Position numbers and translations under genes: made by a program
Notes under the pieces: model-generated
The model's input: only the letters and a program-made list of their open reading frames with translations
Databases searched by the model: none
Told to the model about the DNA's origin: nothing
Assembly: GCA_015075165.1 (NCBI GenBank)
Contig: JABTUY010000001.1
Span: forward strand, 248,001 to 312,000
From: Ideonella sp.
GTDB taxonomy: Bacteria > Pseudomonadota > Gammaproteobacteria > Burkholderiales > Burkholderiaceae_C
DNA length: 64,000 nt
Direction: 5' to 3'
Shown: positions 9,557 through 18,182 of the stretch, in pieces
Position numbering within the stretch: the stretch's first letter is position 1
Layout of the letters: the number at the start of each line of letters is the position of its first letter

Positions 9557-10567
9557 ATGAACATCATCATCCTCGACGACTATCAGGATGCCGTGCGCAA
9601 GCTGCGCTGCGCATCGCGGCTCGAGCCGTACAACGCGAAGGTGCACACCAACACGGTCAAGGGCATCGGGCAGTTGTCGGTGCGGCTGCGCGACGCCGAG
9701 ATCCTGGTGACGATCCGCGAGCGCACGCTGTTTCCGCGCCAGCTGCTCGAGAAGCTGCCCAAGCTCAAGCTGATCGCGCAGACCGGGCGCGTCGGCCCGC
9801 ACATCGATGTCGACACCTGCACCCGGCTCGGCATCGCGGTGGCCGAGGGCGCCGGCTCGCCGGTGGCCGCGGCCGAGCTCACCTGGGCGCTGGTGATGGC
9901 GGCGATGCGGCGGCTGCCGCAGTACATCGCCACGCTCAAGCACGGCGGCTGGCAGCAGTCGGGCCTGAAGGCGCTGTCAATGCCACCCAACTTCTGCCTC
10001 GGCATGGCGCTGCAGGGCCGCACGCTCGGCATCTGGGGCTTCGGCAAGATCGGCCAGCGGGTAGCCAGCTACGGCCGCGCCTTCGGCATGCAGGTGCAGG
10101 TGTGGGGCAGCGCCGCGTCACGCGAGAACGCGGTGGCTGCGGGCTACGTCGCAGCGCCGAGCCGCGAGGCGCTGTTCGCGACCAGCGACGTGCTCGCGCT
10201 GCACCTGCGGCTGGTGCCCGAGACGCGCGCCATCGTCACCGCGGCCGACCTGGCGCGCATGAAGCCGACTGCGCTGCTGGTCAACACCTCGCGCGCCGAG
10301 CTTATCGAGGAGGGCGCGCTGGTCGCCGGACTGAACCGCGGCCGCCCCGGCATGGCCGCGGTCGACGTGTTCGAGAGCGAGCCGATCCTGCAGGGCCACC
10401 CGCTGCTGCGGTTGGAGAACGCAGTGTGCACGCCGCACATCGGCTACGTCGAGCTCGACAGCTACGAGCAGTACTTCGGCGCCGCGTTCGACAACGTGGT
10501 CAACTTCATCGAGCAGCAGCCGAGCAACATCGTCAACCCCGAGGCGCTGAAGGTGCTGCGCGGATGA
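9557..10567 (+). CDS. D-2-hydroxyacid dehydrogenase family protein
   Basis: NAD(P)-dependent oxidoreductase of the D-isomer 2-hydroxyacid dehydrogenase family, 336 residues. The catalytic domain begins MNIIILDDYQDAVRKL. The Rossmann domain carries LGIWGFGKIGQRVASYG (GxGxxG, about residues 155-171). The catalytic Arg and Glu regions fall in LLVNTSRAELIEEGAL and VDVFESEP, and the histidine in CTPHIGYVE. The MNIIILDDYQD opening is shared by a proteobacterial subgroup whose substrate is not defined. A CACAAT hexamer at 9536-9541 may be its -10 box. It starts a plus-strand run of transport genes. Confidence 0.9.
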   Translation: MNIIILDDYQDAVRKLRCASRLEPYNAKVHTNTVKGIGQLSVRLRDAEILVTIRERTLFPRQLLEKLPKLKLIAQTGRVGPHIDVDTCTRLGIAVAEGAGSPVAAAELTWALVMAAMRRLPQYIATLKHGGWQQSGLKALSMPPNFCLGMALQGRTLGIWGFGKIGQRVASYGRAFGMQVQVWGSAASRENAVAAGYVAAPSREALFATSDVLALHLRLVPETRAIVTAADLARMKPTALLVNTSRAELIEEGALVAGLNRGRPGMAAVDVFESEPILQGHPLLRLENAVCTPHIGYVELDSYEQYFGAAFDNVVNFIEQQPSNIVNPEALKVLRG

Positions 10568-10586
10568 GCGCGCCCGGCCGCCGGGT

Positions 10587-11774
10587 ATGACCACCGCCTC
10601 CACGGACGACGGCGTCGCGCGCGCGCGCTGGGCGCTGCTGGGCGGCAACTTCGCGATCGCCTGCGGCGTGATGGCGCCGTCGGGCGTGATGAACGATCTG
10701 GTCGATTCGCTGCAGGTCGGCGCCGCGGTGGCCGGCCAGCTGGTGACGATCGGTGGCGTGGTGATGGCGCTCGGCGCGCCGCTGCTGGCGGCGCGCGTGG
10801 CCGGCAGCGACCGCCGCCGTCTGTTGACGCTGTGGCTGCTGTGGTACGCGATCGGCCACGCGCTCGCCGCGATGGCGCCCAACTTCCTCACGCTGGCGAT
10901 CGTGCGCACGATCACCGTGCTCGGTGCCGCGGTGTTCACGCCGCAGGCCGGCGCCGCCATCGCGGTGATGGCACGCCCCGAGGCCCGCGGCGGCGCTATC
11001 ACCTTCGTCTTCCTCGGCTGGTCGGCGGCGTCGGTGCTCGGCCTGCCGCTGCATGCCTACGTGGCCGAAACCTTCGGCTGGCGCGCGGCACTGGCAGGCG
11101 TGGCCGTGATGTCGGCCGTTGCGGCGCTGTGGGTGTGGCGCACGGTGCCCGACGGTGTGCGCCCCGCGCCGCTGTCGGGTGCGCAATGGCGCTCGGTGCT
11201 GAGCAGTCCCGTGCTGATGGCGGTGCTGACGGTCACCGTGCTGACCGGGGCCGCGCAGTTCACGCTGTTCGCCTACATGGCGCCATACTTCCGGCAGGTG
11301 CTCGGCGCCTCGCCGGCGCAGATCGCGCTGCTGTTCCTCGTGTTCGGCGCGGTCGGCCTGGCCAGCAGCGTGGTCGTCACGCGGCTGATCGACCGTGTCG
11401 GCGCAGCGCGCATGGTCGCGCTGCTGCTGACGCTGATCGCGCTGAGCTTCCTGCTCTGGCCGTTGGCCGCCGGCGTGCTGGCCATCGGCCTGGCGATGGT
11501 GCCGTGGGCGATCGGCTGCTTCCCGGCGCAGTCGTCGCAGCACGCACGCGTGTCGGCGCTGGCGCCGCCACTGGCACCGGCGTCGATGGCGCTGAACTCG
11601 TCGGCGATCTACGTCGGCCAGGCGATCGGTGCCCTCACCGGCGGCGCGCTGCTCGCGGCCGGCGGCTTCGGCCTGCTGAGCTGGGCGGCGTTGGCCTGGC
11701 AACTGGCGTCGATCGCGCTCAGCCAGTGGGCGGCCGCGCGCCAGCCGCTTGCGGCGCCGCAGGCCGCAGCCTGA
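10587..11774 (+). CDS. MFS transporter
   Basis: Inner-membrane carrier of the major facilitator superfamily, 395 residues with about 12 hydrophobic helices. The loop after the second helix is AARVAGSDRRRLLTLWLLW, the MFS motif-A position, in a form without the full GxLaDrxGrr. The second half starts near AQWRSVLSSPVLMAVLTVTV. It resembles the DHA1 arabinose-efflux/YdhP-like branch, so drug or sugar efflux is likely. It follows the dehydrogenase gene by 19 bp and precedes chrA-like genes by 10 bp, probably one transcript. Confidence 0.9.
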   Translation: MTTASTDDGVARARWALLGGNFAIACGVMAPSGVMNDLVDSLQVGAAVAGQLVTIGGVVMALGAPLLAARVAGSDRRRLLTLWLLWYAIGHALAAMAPNFLTLAIVRTITVLGAAVFTPQAGAAIAVMARPEARGGAITFVFLGWSAASVLGLPLHAYVAETFGWRAALAGVAVMSAVAALWVWRTVPDGVRPAPLSGAQWRSVLSSPVLMAVLTVTVLTGAAQFTLFAYMAPYFRQVLGASPAQIALLFLVFGAVGLASSVVVTRLIDRVGAARMVALLLTLIALSFLLWPLAAGVLAIGLAMVPWAIGCFPAQSSQHARVSALAPPLAPASMALNSSAIYVGQAIGALTGGALLAAGGFGLLSWAALAWQLASIALSQWAAARQPLAAPQAAA

Positions 11775-11784
11775 GGCGCGCACC

Positions 11785-12396
11785 ATGGCCGCCCTCGTCG
11801 ACACCGAACCGCCCGCCGAGGTCGGGCTGCGCGCGCCGCGCTCGTGCACCGAGTTGTTCACCGCGTTCACGCGGCTGGCGCTGCAGGGCTTCGGCGGCGT
11901 GATCGCCGTGGCGCAGCATGAGCTGGTGGAGTACCGGCGCTGGCTGGAGCGCGAGCAGTTCGTCGAGCTGTTGTCGCTGGCGCAGGTGCTGCCCGGGCCG
12001 AACATCATCAACCTGGCGTTGATGTTCGGCCAGCGGCATTTCGGCTGGCGCGGCGCGGCGGCGGCGGCCGGCGGGCTGCTGGCCGTGCCGCTGGTGATCG
12101 TGCTCGTCGCCGCCACGCTGTACGGGCGCTTCGCGTCGATCGCGCCGGTGGCCGGCGCGCTGCGCGGCATGGGTGCGGTGGCGGCCGGCCTCGTGCTCGG
12201 CACGGCGCTGCGCCTCGCGCCGGCACTGCAGCGCAACCCGATGGGCCCGTGGGTCTGCTTCGCCATCGTCGCCATCAGCGCGCTGGCGCTGGGCTGGCTG
12301 CGCTGGCCATTGGTGGGTGTAGTGCTGGTGCTCGGTGCGGGCGGCTATGCGTGGGCGTGGTACCGACTGGCACATTCATCGGCTGCCGCGCGATGA
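11785..12396 (+). CDS. chromate transporter family protein, first short-chain subunit
   Basis: One CHR domain of 203 residues with about five or six membrane segments. FTRLALQGFGGVIAVAQHEL and the signature LAQVLPGPNIINLALMFG (about residues 63-80) identify it. Long ChrA proteins fuse two CHR domains. Short-chain systems, as here, encode them as adjacent genes that are thought to act as a heterodimer exporting chromate in antiport with sulfate. The ATG at 11785 starts 10 bp after the MFS gene. The stop codon lies inside the first copy of a 77-bp repeat. Whether chromate is the substrate cannot be told from sequence. Confidence 0.9.
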   Translation: MAALVDTEPPAEVGLRAPRSCTELFTAFTRLALQGFGGVIAVAQHELVEYRRWLEREQFVELLSLAQVLPGPNIINLALMFGQRHFGWRGAAAAAGGLLAVPLVIVLVAATLYGRFASIAPVAGALRGMGAVAAGLVLGTALRLAPALQRNPMGPWVCFAIVAISALALGWLRWPLVGVVLVLGAGGYAWAWYRLAHSSAAAR

Positions 12397-12546
12397 ACCG
12401 CCGCCGGGCCGCCCCAAGGCGGTTCGCTCCCCCTCGGGGGGACGCGAGCGCAGCGAGCCAGGGGGCAACATGAACCGCCGCCGGGCCGCCCCAAGGCGGT
12501 TCGCTCCCCCTCGGGGGAACGCGAGCGCAGCGAGCAAGGGGGTCCC
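12393..12546 (+). repeat. 77-bp direct tandem repeat, two copies, between the two chromate-transporter genes
   Basis: Copy 1 is 12393-12469 and copy 2 is 12470-12546; they differ at only a few positions, mostly in the last 12 bases. Each starts ATGAACCGCCGCCGGGCCGC, contains a dyad of CCGCC with GGCGG and CCCCCTCGGGGG, and ends with a run of five or more G followed four bases later by the ATG of the next unit or gene. It looks like an intergenic palindromic element of the kind spread through Burkholderiales genomes, here duplicated in tandem. Confidence 0.85.
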
Positions 12547-13107
12547 ATGACCCTGAGCGACATCTTCGGCCTGCACGGCCTCGGCTGGGCCGAGGTGCTG
12601 CAGTTGTTCGCGCACTTCGCGGTGCTGTCGCTGCTGGCGATCGGCGGCGCGATCACGTCGGCCGCCGACATGCAGCGCTACCTCGTGGTCGAGCACGGCT
12701 ACATCGACACGACGCAGTTCAATGCGTCGATCGCGATCGCGCAGGCGGCGCCTGGGCCCAACATCCTGTTCGTCGCGCTGCTCGGCTGGAACACCGCCGG
12801 CGTGGCCGGCCTGCTGGCGACGATGGCCGGCATCATGGGCCCGTCGAGCGTGCTCGCCTACCTGGTCGGCCGCTACCGCCACACGCAGCGCGAAGCGCTG
12901 CCGGTGCGCGCGTTCAGTGCTGGGCTGGCGCCGCTGACGATCGGCCTGCTGCTGGCCACCGGCTGGGTGCTGAGCATGCCGTCGCTCGGCCATCCGCTGG
13001 CGCTTGCGCTGGTCGCCGGAACTGTGCTGTTCATGCTGACCACGCGGCGCAGCCTGCTGTGGATGATCGCGCTCGGCGCCATCGTTGGCGCGCTCGGCGG
13101 CGCTTGA
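12547..13107 (+). CDS. chromate transporter family protein, second short-chain subunit
   Basis: Second CHR domain, 186 residues, with the same signature in IAIAQAAPGPNILFVALLGW (about residues 60-79) and helices throughout. It pairs with the preceding CHR gene, with which it would form the heterodimer. The start ATG follows GGGGG of repeat copy 2 at a 4-nt distance, so the repeat itself supplies the ribosome-binding site. Upstream frames through the repeat carry extra ATGs, but they are out of register or not homologous. Confidence 0.9.
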   Translation: MTLSDIFGLHGLGWAEVLQLFAHFAVLSLLAIGGAITSAADMQRYLVVEHGYIDTTQFNASIAIAQAAPGPNILFVALLGWNTAGVAGLLATMAGIMGPSSVLAYLVGRYRHTQREALPVRAFSAGLAPLTIGLLLATGWVLSMPSLGHPLALALVAGTVLFMLTTRRSLLWMIALGAIVGALGGA

Positions 13108-13123
13108 TGGCGAGCGCAGCCAC

Positions 13124-13786
13124 ATGACCCCCGGCGTACACGATCTGCCGCTGTTCATCGCCGCCGGGCTGCTGTTGAACGTGACGCCGGGCGCCGACCT
13201 CGCGCTGATCGGCGCGCGCAGCGCGAGCCAGGGCTTTCGCAGCGGCGCCGCTGCGGCGCTGGGCGTCGGCGCGGGCTGCTTCGTGCACGTGGGGGCCGCG
13301 GCGCTCGGCCTGTCGGCGCTGATCGCCAGCTCGGCCACGGCCTTCACCGTGCTGCGCTGGCTCGGCGCGGCGTACCTCGTGTGGCTCGGTATCGGCCTGC
13401 TGCGCGCCGCACCGGCCGGCATCGATGCGAAGACGGCTGCGGCCGCACCGTCGACCCGCGCCACGGCGCGGCGCTCGTTCGTGCAGGGTTTCTTGACCAA
13501 TGCGCTGAACCCGAAGGTGGCGCTGTTCTTCCTCGCGTTCCTGCCGCAGTTCATCGACGCCGGCGCGCCGCACAAGGGCTGGGCCTTCGTCGCGCTCGGC
13601 TCGGTGTTCGCGTTCAACGGCACGCTGGTCAACGTGGCGTTCGCGGCGCTGGTGGCACGGCTGCGCCATGCCCTCGGCGGCAGCGGTGGCGTCGGCCGCT
13701 GGCTGTCGCGCGGCGTCGGCGTGCTGTTCATCGCGCTGGGCGTGCGGCTGGCGCTGTTCGCCGGCGACGGCGGCGCTGGGCGCTGA
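13124..13786 (+). CDS. LysE family amino-acid exporter (RhtB type)
   Basis: A 220-residue inner-membrane exporter with six predicted helices. The family's N-terminal signature LLLNVTPGADLALIGARSASQG lies near residues 16-37, and LTNALNPKVALFFLAFLPQF lies mid-protein, as in RhtB/RhtC homoserine and threonine exporters. ATG at 13124 follows the CHR gene by 16 bp, so it probably closes the operon that starts with the dehydrogenase. It converges on imuB. The exported amino acid is unknown. Confidence 0.92.
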   Translation: MTPGVHDLPLFIAAGLLLNVTPGADLALIGARSASQGFRSGAAAALGVGAGCFVHVGAAALGLSALIASSATAFTVLRWLGAAYLVWLGIGLLRAAPAGIDAKTAAAAPSTRATARRSFVQGFLTNALNPKVALFFLAFLPQFIDAGAPHKGWAFVALGSVFAFNGTLVNVAFAALVARLRHALGGSGGVGRWLSRGVGVLFIALGVRLALFAGDGGAGR

Positions 13787-13836
13787 ACGCGCCACGGGGT
13801 GTGCGCCGGCGCGCCCGTGAGGCGCAGCGGCCAACA

Positions 13837-15474
13837 TCAGGCAAAGCGCCCCTGCAGGAACCAGCCGCTGCCCTTGCCCGGCGGCACGCGCAGGCGGTAC
13901 ACCCACACCAGTGCGTCGCCGTGCACGCGCGCAATGAAGTAGTCGCGCGCCGCCAGTGCACCGTCCCACCAGCCGGCCTCGATGCGCTCGGGCCCGGCCA
14001 GCAGTTGCAGCGGCGCACCGTCGAGCCACAGCCGCGCCGCCCGTTCGACCAGCGGCTGCGGCTCGCGCAGCAGCCACAGCGGTCGCATGGGTGCGGCCGC
14101 GGCTTCGGCGGACAGCGGTCGCACGGGCACGGCCGCAGCATCCGCGGGCAGCGGTCGCATCGGTACGGCCGCCGCCAACTGTGACCGCGTCGATGCGGCC
14201 ACCGTCTTGGCCATCCGCGGCCGCAGCGATGCCGCCGCGGCCGCCGTCGTGACCGGCACACCATCGACCGCCGCTTCGCCGGTCGCGCGCTCGGGCCGGT
14301 GATCGGCCGCGAGCACGAGGCGCTGCACGCCGTCGGCGCCCAGCCGCGCCTGCAGCCGCTCGACCAGGCGCGCGAGGCCCTCGCGCTCGCCGCCACGGGT
14401 GGGGAACAGCTCGCCGTTGGGCGGGCCGCACGGCACCAGCGCAGCGCAGTGCAGGCTCAGCTCGAGCGCGGGCGCCGGCAGCGGCAGGCGGCCCAGGCGC
14501 TCGGCCAGCAAGGCCTGCAGGTGCGCGGCATCGGCCGACGGCTCGGCCAGCCCGATCGCCAGCTCGCTGCTCGACGGCATGCGCTGGCGGGTTTCGTGGT
14601 GCATCAGCAGCGTGAAGCCGCGCACGCGCGAGTGCCGCGCGCGCGCCCAGGCGAGCAGCCGCTCGATCAGCACGCGCGCGCCGGCCATCAGCTGCCCGGC
14701 GTGGTCGGCGCGGGTGAACAGCTCGATGCGCTGGCCGAACACCGGCGGCGCGACGATCGGCCGGCGCGGATCGGGCGCGTCGCCGCAGGCACGGTCGAGC
14801 TCGGCCAGCAGTGCCGGGCCGAAGCGCCGCGCCAGGCCGGTTCGCGGCAGGTGCCGCAGATCGGCCAGCCGCCGCAGGCCCATGCCCTGCAATGCCTCCC
14901 AGTTCGCGCGCCCGGTGCCTAACAACCAGACCGGTGCATCGCTGAGCAGACGGCGCAGCGCGGCGATGTCGACGCTGTGCGCTCCGCTGGCGAGGTCGTC
15001 GCGCCAGCGCGCCAGCAGCGCGGCACCCAGCGCCGTGGGCGCGCTGGCGATGCAACAGCGGTGGCCCAGCGGTTGCAGCGCTCGCCGCAGACGCTCGAGC
15101 AGCCGGCGCAAGCCGCCGAAGCAGCGCAGCGACGCCTGCACCTCGAGCAGCACCACCGGCGCCGGTGTGCCGGCACCGTCGTCGGGCTGCAGGCACACCA
15201 TCGGCGTGAACGTCAGTGCGGCATGGCCCACCGCCTGCAGCGCGAGCGCGTCGCGTGCGGCATCGGCCTGGCCGAGCAGCAGATCGGGCGCGAGCGCGAG
15301 CGCGGTGGCGCGTTTGGCACCGGGCTGCACGCCCAGCGCCGCGGCCCGCGCATCGGCCTGCGTGATGCGATGGGCCTCGATCAGCGCCAGCGGCCGCTGC
15401 CGCCCCGCGGGGTCGAGCGTCGCCGCGAACGATTCGAGCGACAGCTGCGGCAGGTGCACGGCGAGCCACAACAT
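13837..15474 (-). CDS. imuB: ImuB-type DNA polymerase Y-family protein
   Basis: Non-catalytic Y-family polymerase relative that forms the ImuA-ImuB-DnaE2 mutasome for damage-induced mutagenesis. The N-terminus MLWLAVHLPQLSLESFAA aligns with the polymerase-Y opening but lacks the catalytic Asp found in DinB. VFGQRIELFTRADHAGQL and ERLLAWARARHSRVRGFTLL fit the little-finger region. The C-terminal part (about residues 430-475) is a low-complexity linker made of 12-residue repeats. The final GWWDGALAARDYFIARVHGD and GSGWFLQGRFA are typical of ImuB. At 545 residues its length is normal. ATG at 15474 lies 16 bp after imuA. Confidence 0.93.
   Translation of the reverse strand: MLWLAVHLPQLSLESFAATLDPAGRQRPLALIEAHRITQADARAAALGVQPGAKRATALALAPDLLLGQADAARDALALQAVGHAALTFTPMVCLQPDDGAGTPAPVVLLEVQASLRCFGGLRRLLERLRRALQPLGHRCCIASAPTALGAALLARWRDDLASGAHSVDIAALRRLLSDAPVWLLGTGRANWEALQGMGLRRLADLRHLPRTGLARRFGPALLAELDRACGDAPDPRRPIVAPPVFGQRIELFTRADHAGQLMAGARVLIERLLAWARARHSRVRGFTLLMHHETRQRMPSSSELAIGLAEPSADAAHLQALLAERLGRLPLPAPALELSLHCAALVPCGPPNGELFPTRGGEREGLARLVERLQARLGADGVQRLVLAADHRPERATGEAAVDGVPVTTAAAAASLRPRMAKTVAASTRSQLAAAVPMRPLPADAAAVPVRPLSAEAAAAPMRPLWLLREPQPLVERAARLWLDGAPLQLLAGPERIEAGWWDGALAARDYFIARVHGDALVWVYRLRVPPGKGSGWFLQGRFA
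14078..14185 (-). repeat. three 36-bp in-frame tandem repeats inside imuB
   Basis: Units at 14078-14113, 14114-14149 and 14150-14185 each begin AGCGGTCGCA on the plus strand. They encode 12-residue copies reading roughly M/V-R-P-L-(P/S/W)-A-(D/E)-A-A-A on the coding strand. They lie in the linker before the conserved ImuB C-terminus. Whole-codon period keeps the frame, so copy number can vary without breaking the gene. Confidence 0.8.
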
Positions 15475-15490
15475 CGGTGCGGCCCATGGT

Positions 15491-16327
15491 TCACGACAGC
15501 GCCGGCACGGCGTCGATCGCCGCCTCGTCGTGCCGGGCCGCACCCTGCGCACGGGGCGTCGCGGAGCACGCATCGGCCGGCGGGCCGGCGAGGCTGCTGG
15601 CTGCTGCGCGCCCCGGGTCGGCGCGCAGCACCGGCGACAACGCCAGCACCACCGGCTGCGCCAGCGGCGGGCCGCGGCGCTTGAGCACACGCAGCGCGAG
15701 GCGATCGATGCCGGCACTGTGCAGCAGCAGGCGCAGCGGCGCGGCGCTGGGCTTCAGGCGCGCCTCGACCTCGCGGAACAGGAACGCCGGCCCGTCGTGT
15801 GCCTGTGCCGCCAACTGCAGCCGGCGCAGCACATCGGCGCGCAGGCGCTGCGGCAGCCACGCCAGCACGGCACCGACATGGCCGCTCTTCAACGCCTGCT
15901 CGAGCGCCCACAGCAGATCGGCACTCGGCAGCACGCGGCGCAGGGCCGCGCCGCGCGCGCCCTCGCGGCCATGGATCACGAGCAGTTGCTGCGCCTCGAC
16001 GCCGAGCCGTGCCAGCGCCCAGCCGCACAGCGCGGCCGGTGGATCGAACAGCATCACGCTGCGGCCGCCGGCCGCCGGTGCGCCGCCATTGGCGATGCAC
16101 GCCAGCGCCGGCACCAGCAGACGCAGTTCACCGAGCCCCGGGTGCGGCAGCAGCAGCTCGGTGAGCGCGCGGTGCGGCCAGCCGCCGCCGGGCAATTCGG
16201 CATCGAGCACAGCAAAGCCGGTGGCCGTGACGCCACTGACCTGCCCGAGCCGATGCGCACACCACACCCCGGCCGGCGGCGAAAAAGCGCTGGCGCAAGG
16301 GGCCGAAAAGCCGAGGGAAAGGTCCAC
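15491..16327 (-). CDS. imuA: ImuA, translesion-synthesis associated RecA-like protein
   Basis: RecA/SulA-like partner of ImuB, 278 residues. VWCAHRLGQVSGVTATGFAVLDAELPGGGWPHRALTELL, given here only by its key parts (WxAxxLG and LDAELPGGGWP), is the family's N-terminal signature. The Walker-A lysine of true RecA is absent, as usual for ImuA. GTG at 16327 is the best start. It lies only 7 bp from a perfect LexA box and has no ribosome-binding site, which suggests a leaderless message. imuA and imuB form a two-gene SOS operon; dnaE2, their usual third member, is not in this window. Confidence 0.9.
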   Translation of the reverse strand: MDLSLGFSAPCASAFSPPAGVWCAHRLGQVSGVTATGFAVLDAELPGGGWPHRALTELLLPHPGLGELRLLVPALACIANGGAPAAGGRSVMLFDPPAALCGWALARLGVEAQQLLVIHGREGARGAALRRVLPSADLLWALEQALKSGHVGAVLAWLPQRLRADVLRRLQLAAQAHDGPAFLFREVEARLKPSAAPLRLLLHSAGIDRLALRVLKRRGPPLAQPVVLALSPVLRADPGRAAASSLAGPPADACSATPRAQGAARHDEAAIDAVPALS

Positions 16328-16334
16328 AAAAATA

Positions 16335-16350
16335 CTGTAAATTCATACAG
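16335..16350 (-). promoter_or_regulatory. LexA box of the imuAB operon
   Basis: CTGTAAATTCATACAG matches CTGT-N8-ACAG exactly, and the flanks extend the dyad to TACTGT...ACAGTA (16333-16352). Read on the minus strand it also contains TACAGT (16334-16339), a plausible -10 hexamer six bases from the imuA GTG, so bound LexA would block the promoter directly. Confidence 0.92.
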
Positions 16351-16414
16351 TATTCTCTGCAAGTCCTCTATTTCAGGCGGTCTCCCGCTGGCGTTTTGTT
16401 CGCTCCTTCAACAC

Positions 16415-17353
<939 letters not shown>

Positions 17354-17446
17354 CGGCGCTCCCGGTGGGTGGAGGCCGCAGTGTAGGCGCCGCTGTCGAG
17401 CGCCGGGCGCGCGGCGCACCCGCGCCGCGGCGCCTGCGTCAACGCG

Positions 17447-17989
17447 TCAGGCGAACTCCTGCCGCACCGACGGCGTGTTCAGCCGCTGCACGATCCAGCC
17501 CAGCAGCACGCAGATGCCCAGACTCATGGCCACCGCGGCCACGCGTGTCGCGGTGATGAAGCCGCCGAACACGCCGGCGGTTTCGCGCGGCAGCGGCGAG
17601 CGGCTCAACGTGTGATCGATCAGGCCTTGCAACAGCTCCTGGTGCAGCCACACGCCGGCGAGGTTGCCGACGATGGCCAGCAGCACCAGTGCGATGAACG
17701 CGCGCCGCGCCCACTCGAGCCGCAGCAGCAGGCCGATCGCCGCTGCCGCGGTGGCGACCGACAGCGCCAGCACGGCAGCGGCCACCCACGGCAGGTTCGC
17801 GGCCAGCACCGCCGCCAGGCCCTGCAGCGGGGTGGCATCGAAGCGCAGCGCGAAGCCCGGCAGCAGCGACGCGGTGGCGGCGCCTTGCACCAGCGCCACC
17901 GCACCACAGACCGCGCCCAGCGCGAGGAACACCCATGCGGTGATGCTGACGAACACCGACCGCGATCCGACGTTGAAGGTTTGCGGCAT
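17447..17989 (-). CDS. four-helix membrane protein of unknown function
   Basis: A 180-residue inner-membrane protein with hydrophobic segments at about 14-36, 54-88 (probably with a turn), 94-114 and 147-166. The polar N-terminus MPQTFNVGSRSVFVSITAW and the periplasmic stretch HQELLQGLIDHTLSRSPLPRE are the only distinctive parts. I recognise no enzyme motif. It resembles uncharacterised proteins found singly in Burkholderiales. It lies divergent from the outer-membrane protein gene and upstream of the esterase, with 93 bp between. Confidence 0.8.
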   Translation of the reverse strand: MPQTFNVGSRSVFVSITAWVFLALGAVCGAVALVQGAATASLLPGFALRFDATPLQGLAAVLAANLPWVAAAVLALSVATAAAAIGLLLRLEWARRAFIALVLLAIVGNLAGVWLHQELLQGLIDHTLSRSPLPRETAGVFGGFITATRVAAVAMSLGICVLLGWIVQRLNTPSVRQEFA

Positions 17990-18182
17990 GGCGGGACCCC
18001 CTGCTTCGCATTGTTCGCCTACGGTCGCGGCGCGTCATTCCCTCGGGCAGGGGCGTCGCCCAAGCGGCGCGCGTGCGTAACGCACGGCGCAGCGCTGTCC
18101 GGATCGTCGCAGGCACGTGCACGGGCCGCCGCAGATGCGGCTTCACAATCCGCCTCTTGTGTTGCGATTGCCCCGCCCCGTG

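Noticed and set aside
12393-12546. CRISPR array
   Set aside because: There are only two adjacent 77-bp copies without spacers, and no cas genes. It is a tandem repeat.
13787-13836. Terminator between the convergent LysE and imuB genes
   Set aside because: The 50 bp contain GC-rich partial dyads but no stem followed by a T-run on either strand.
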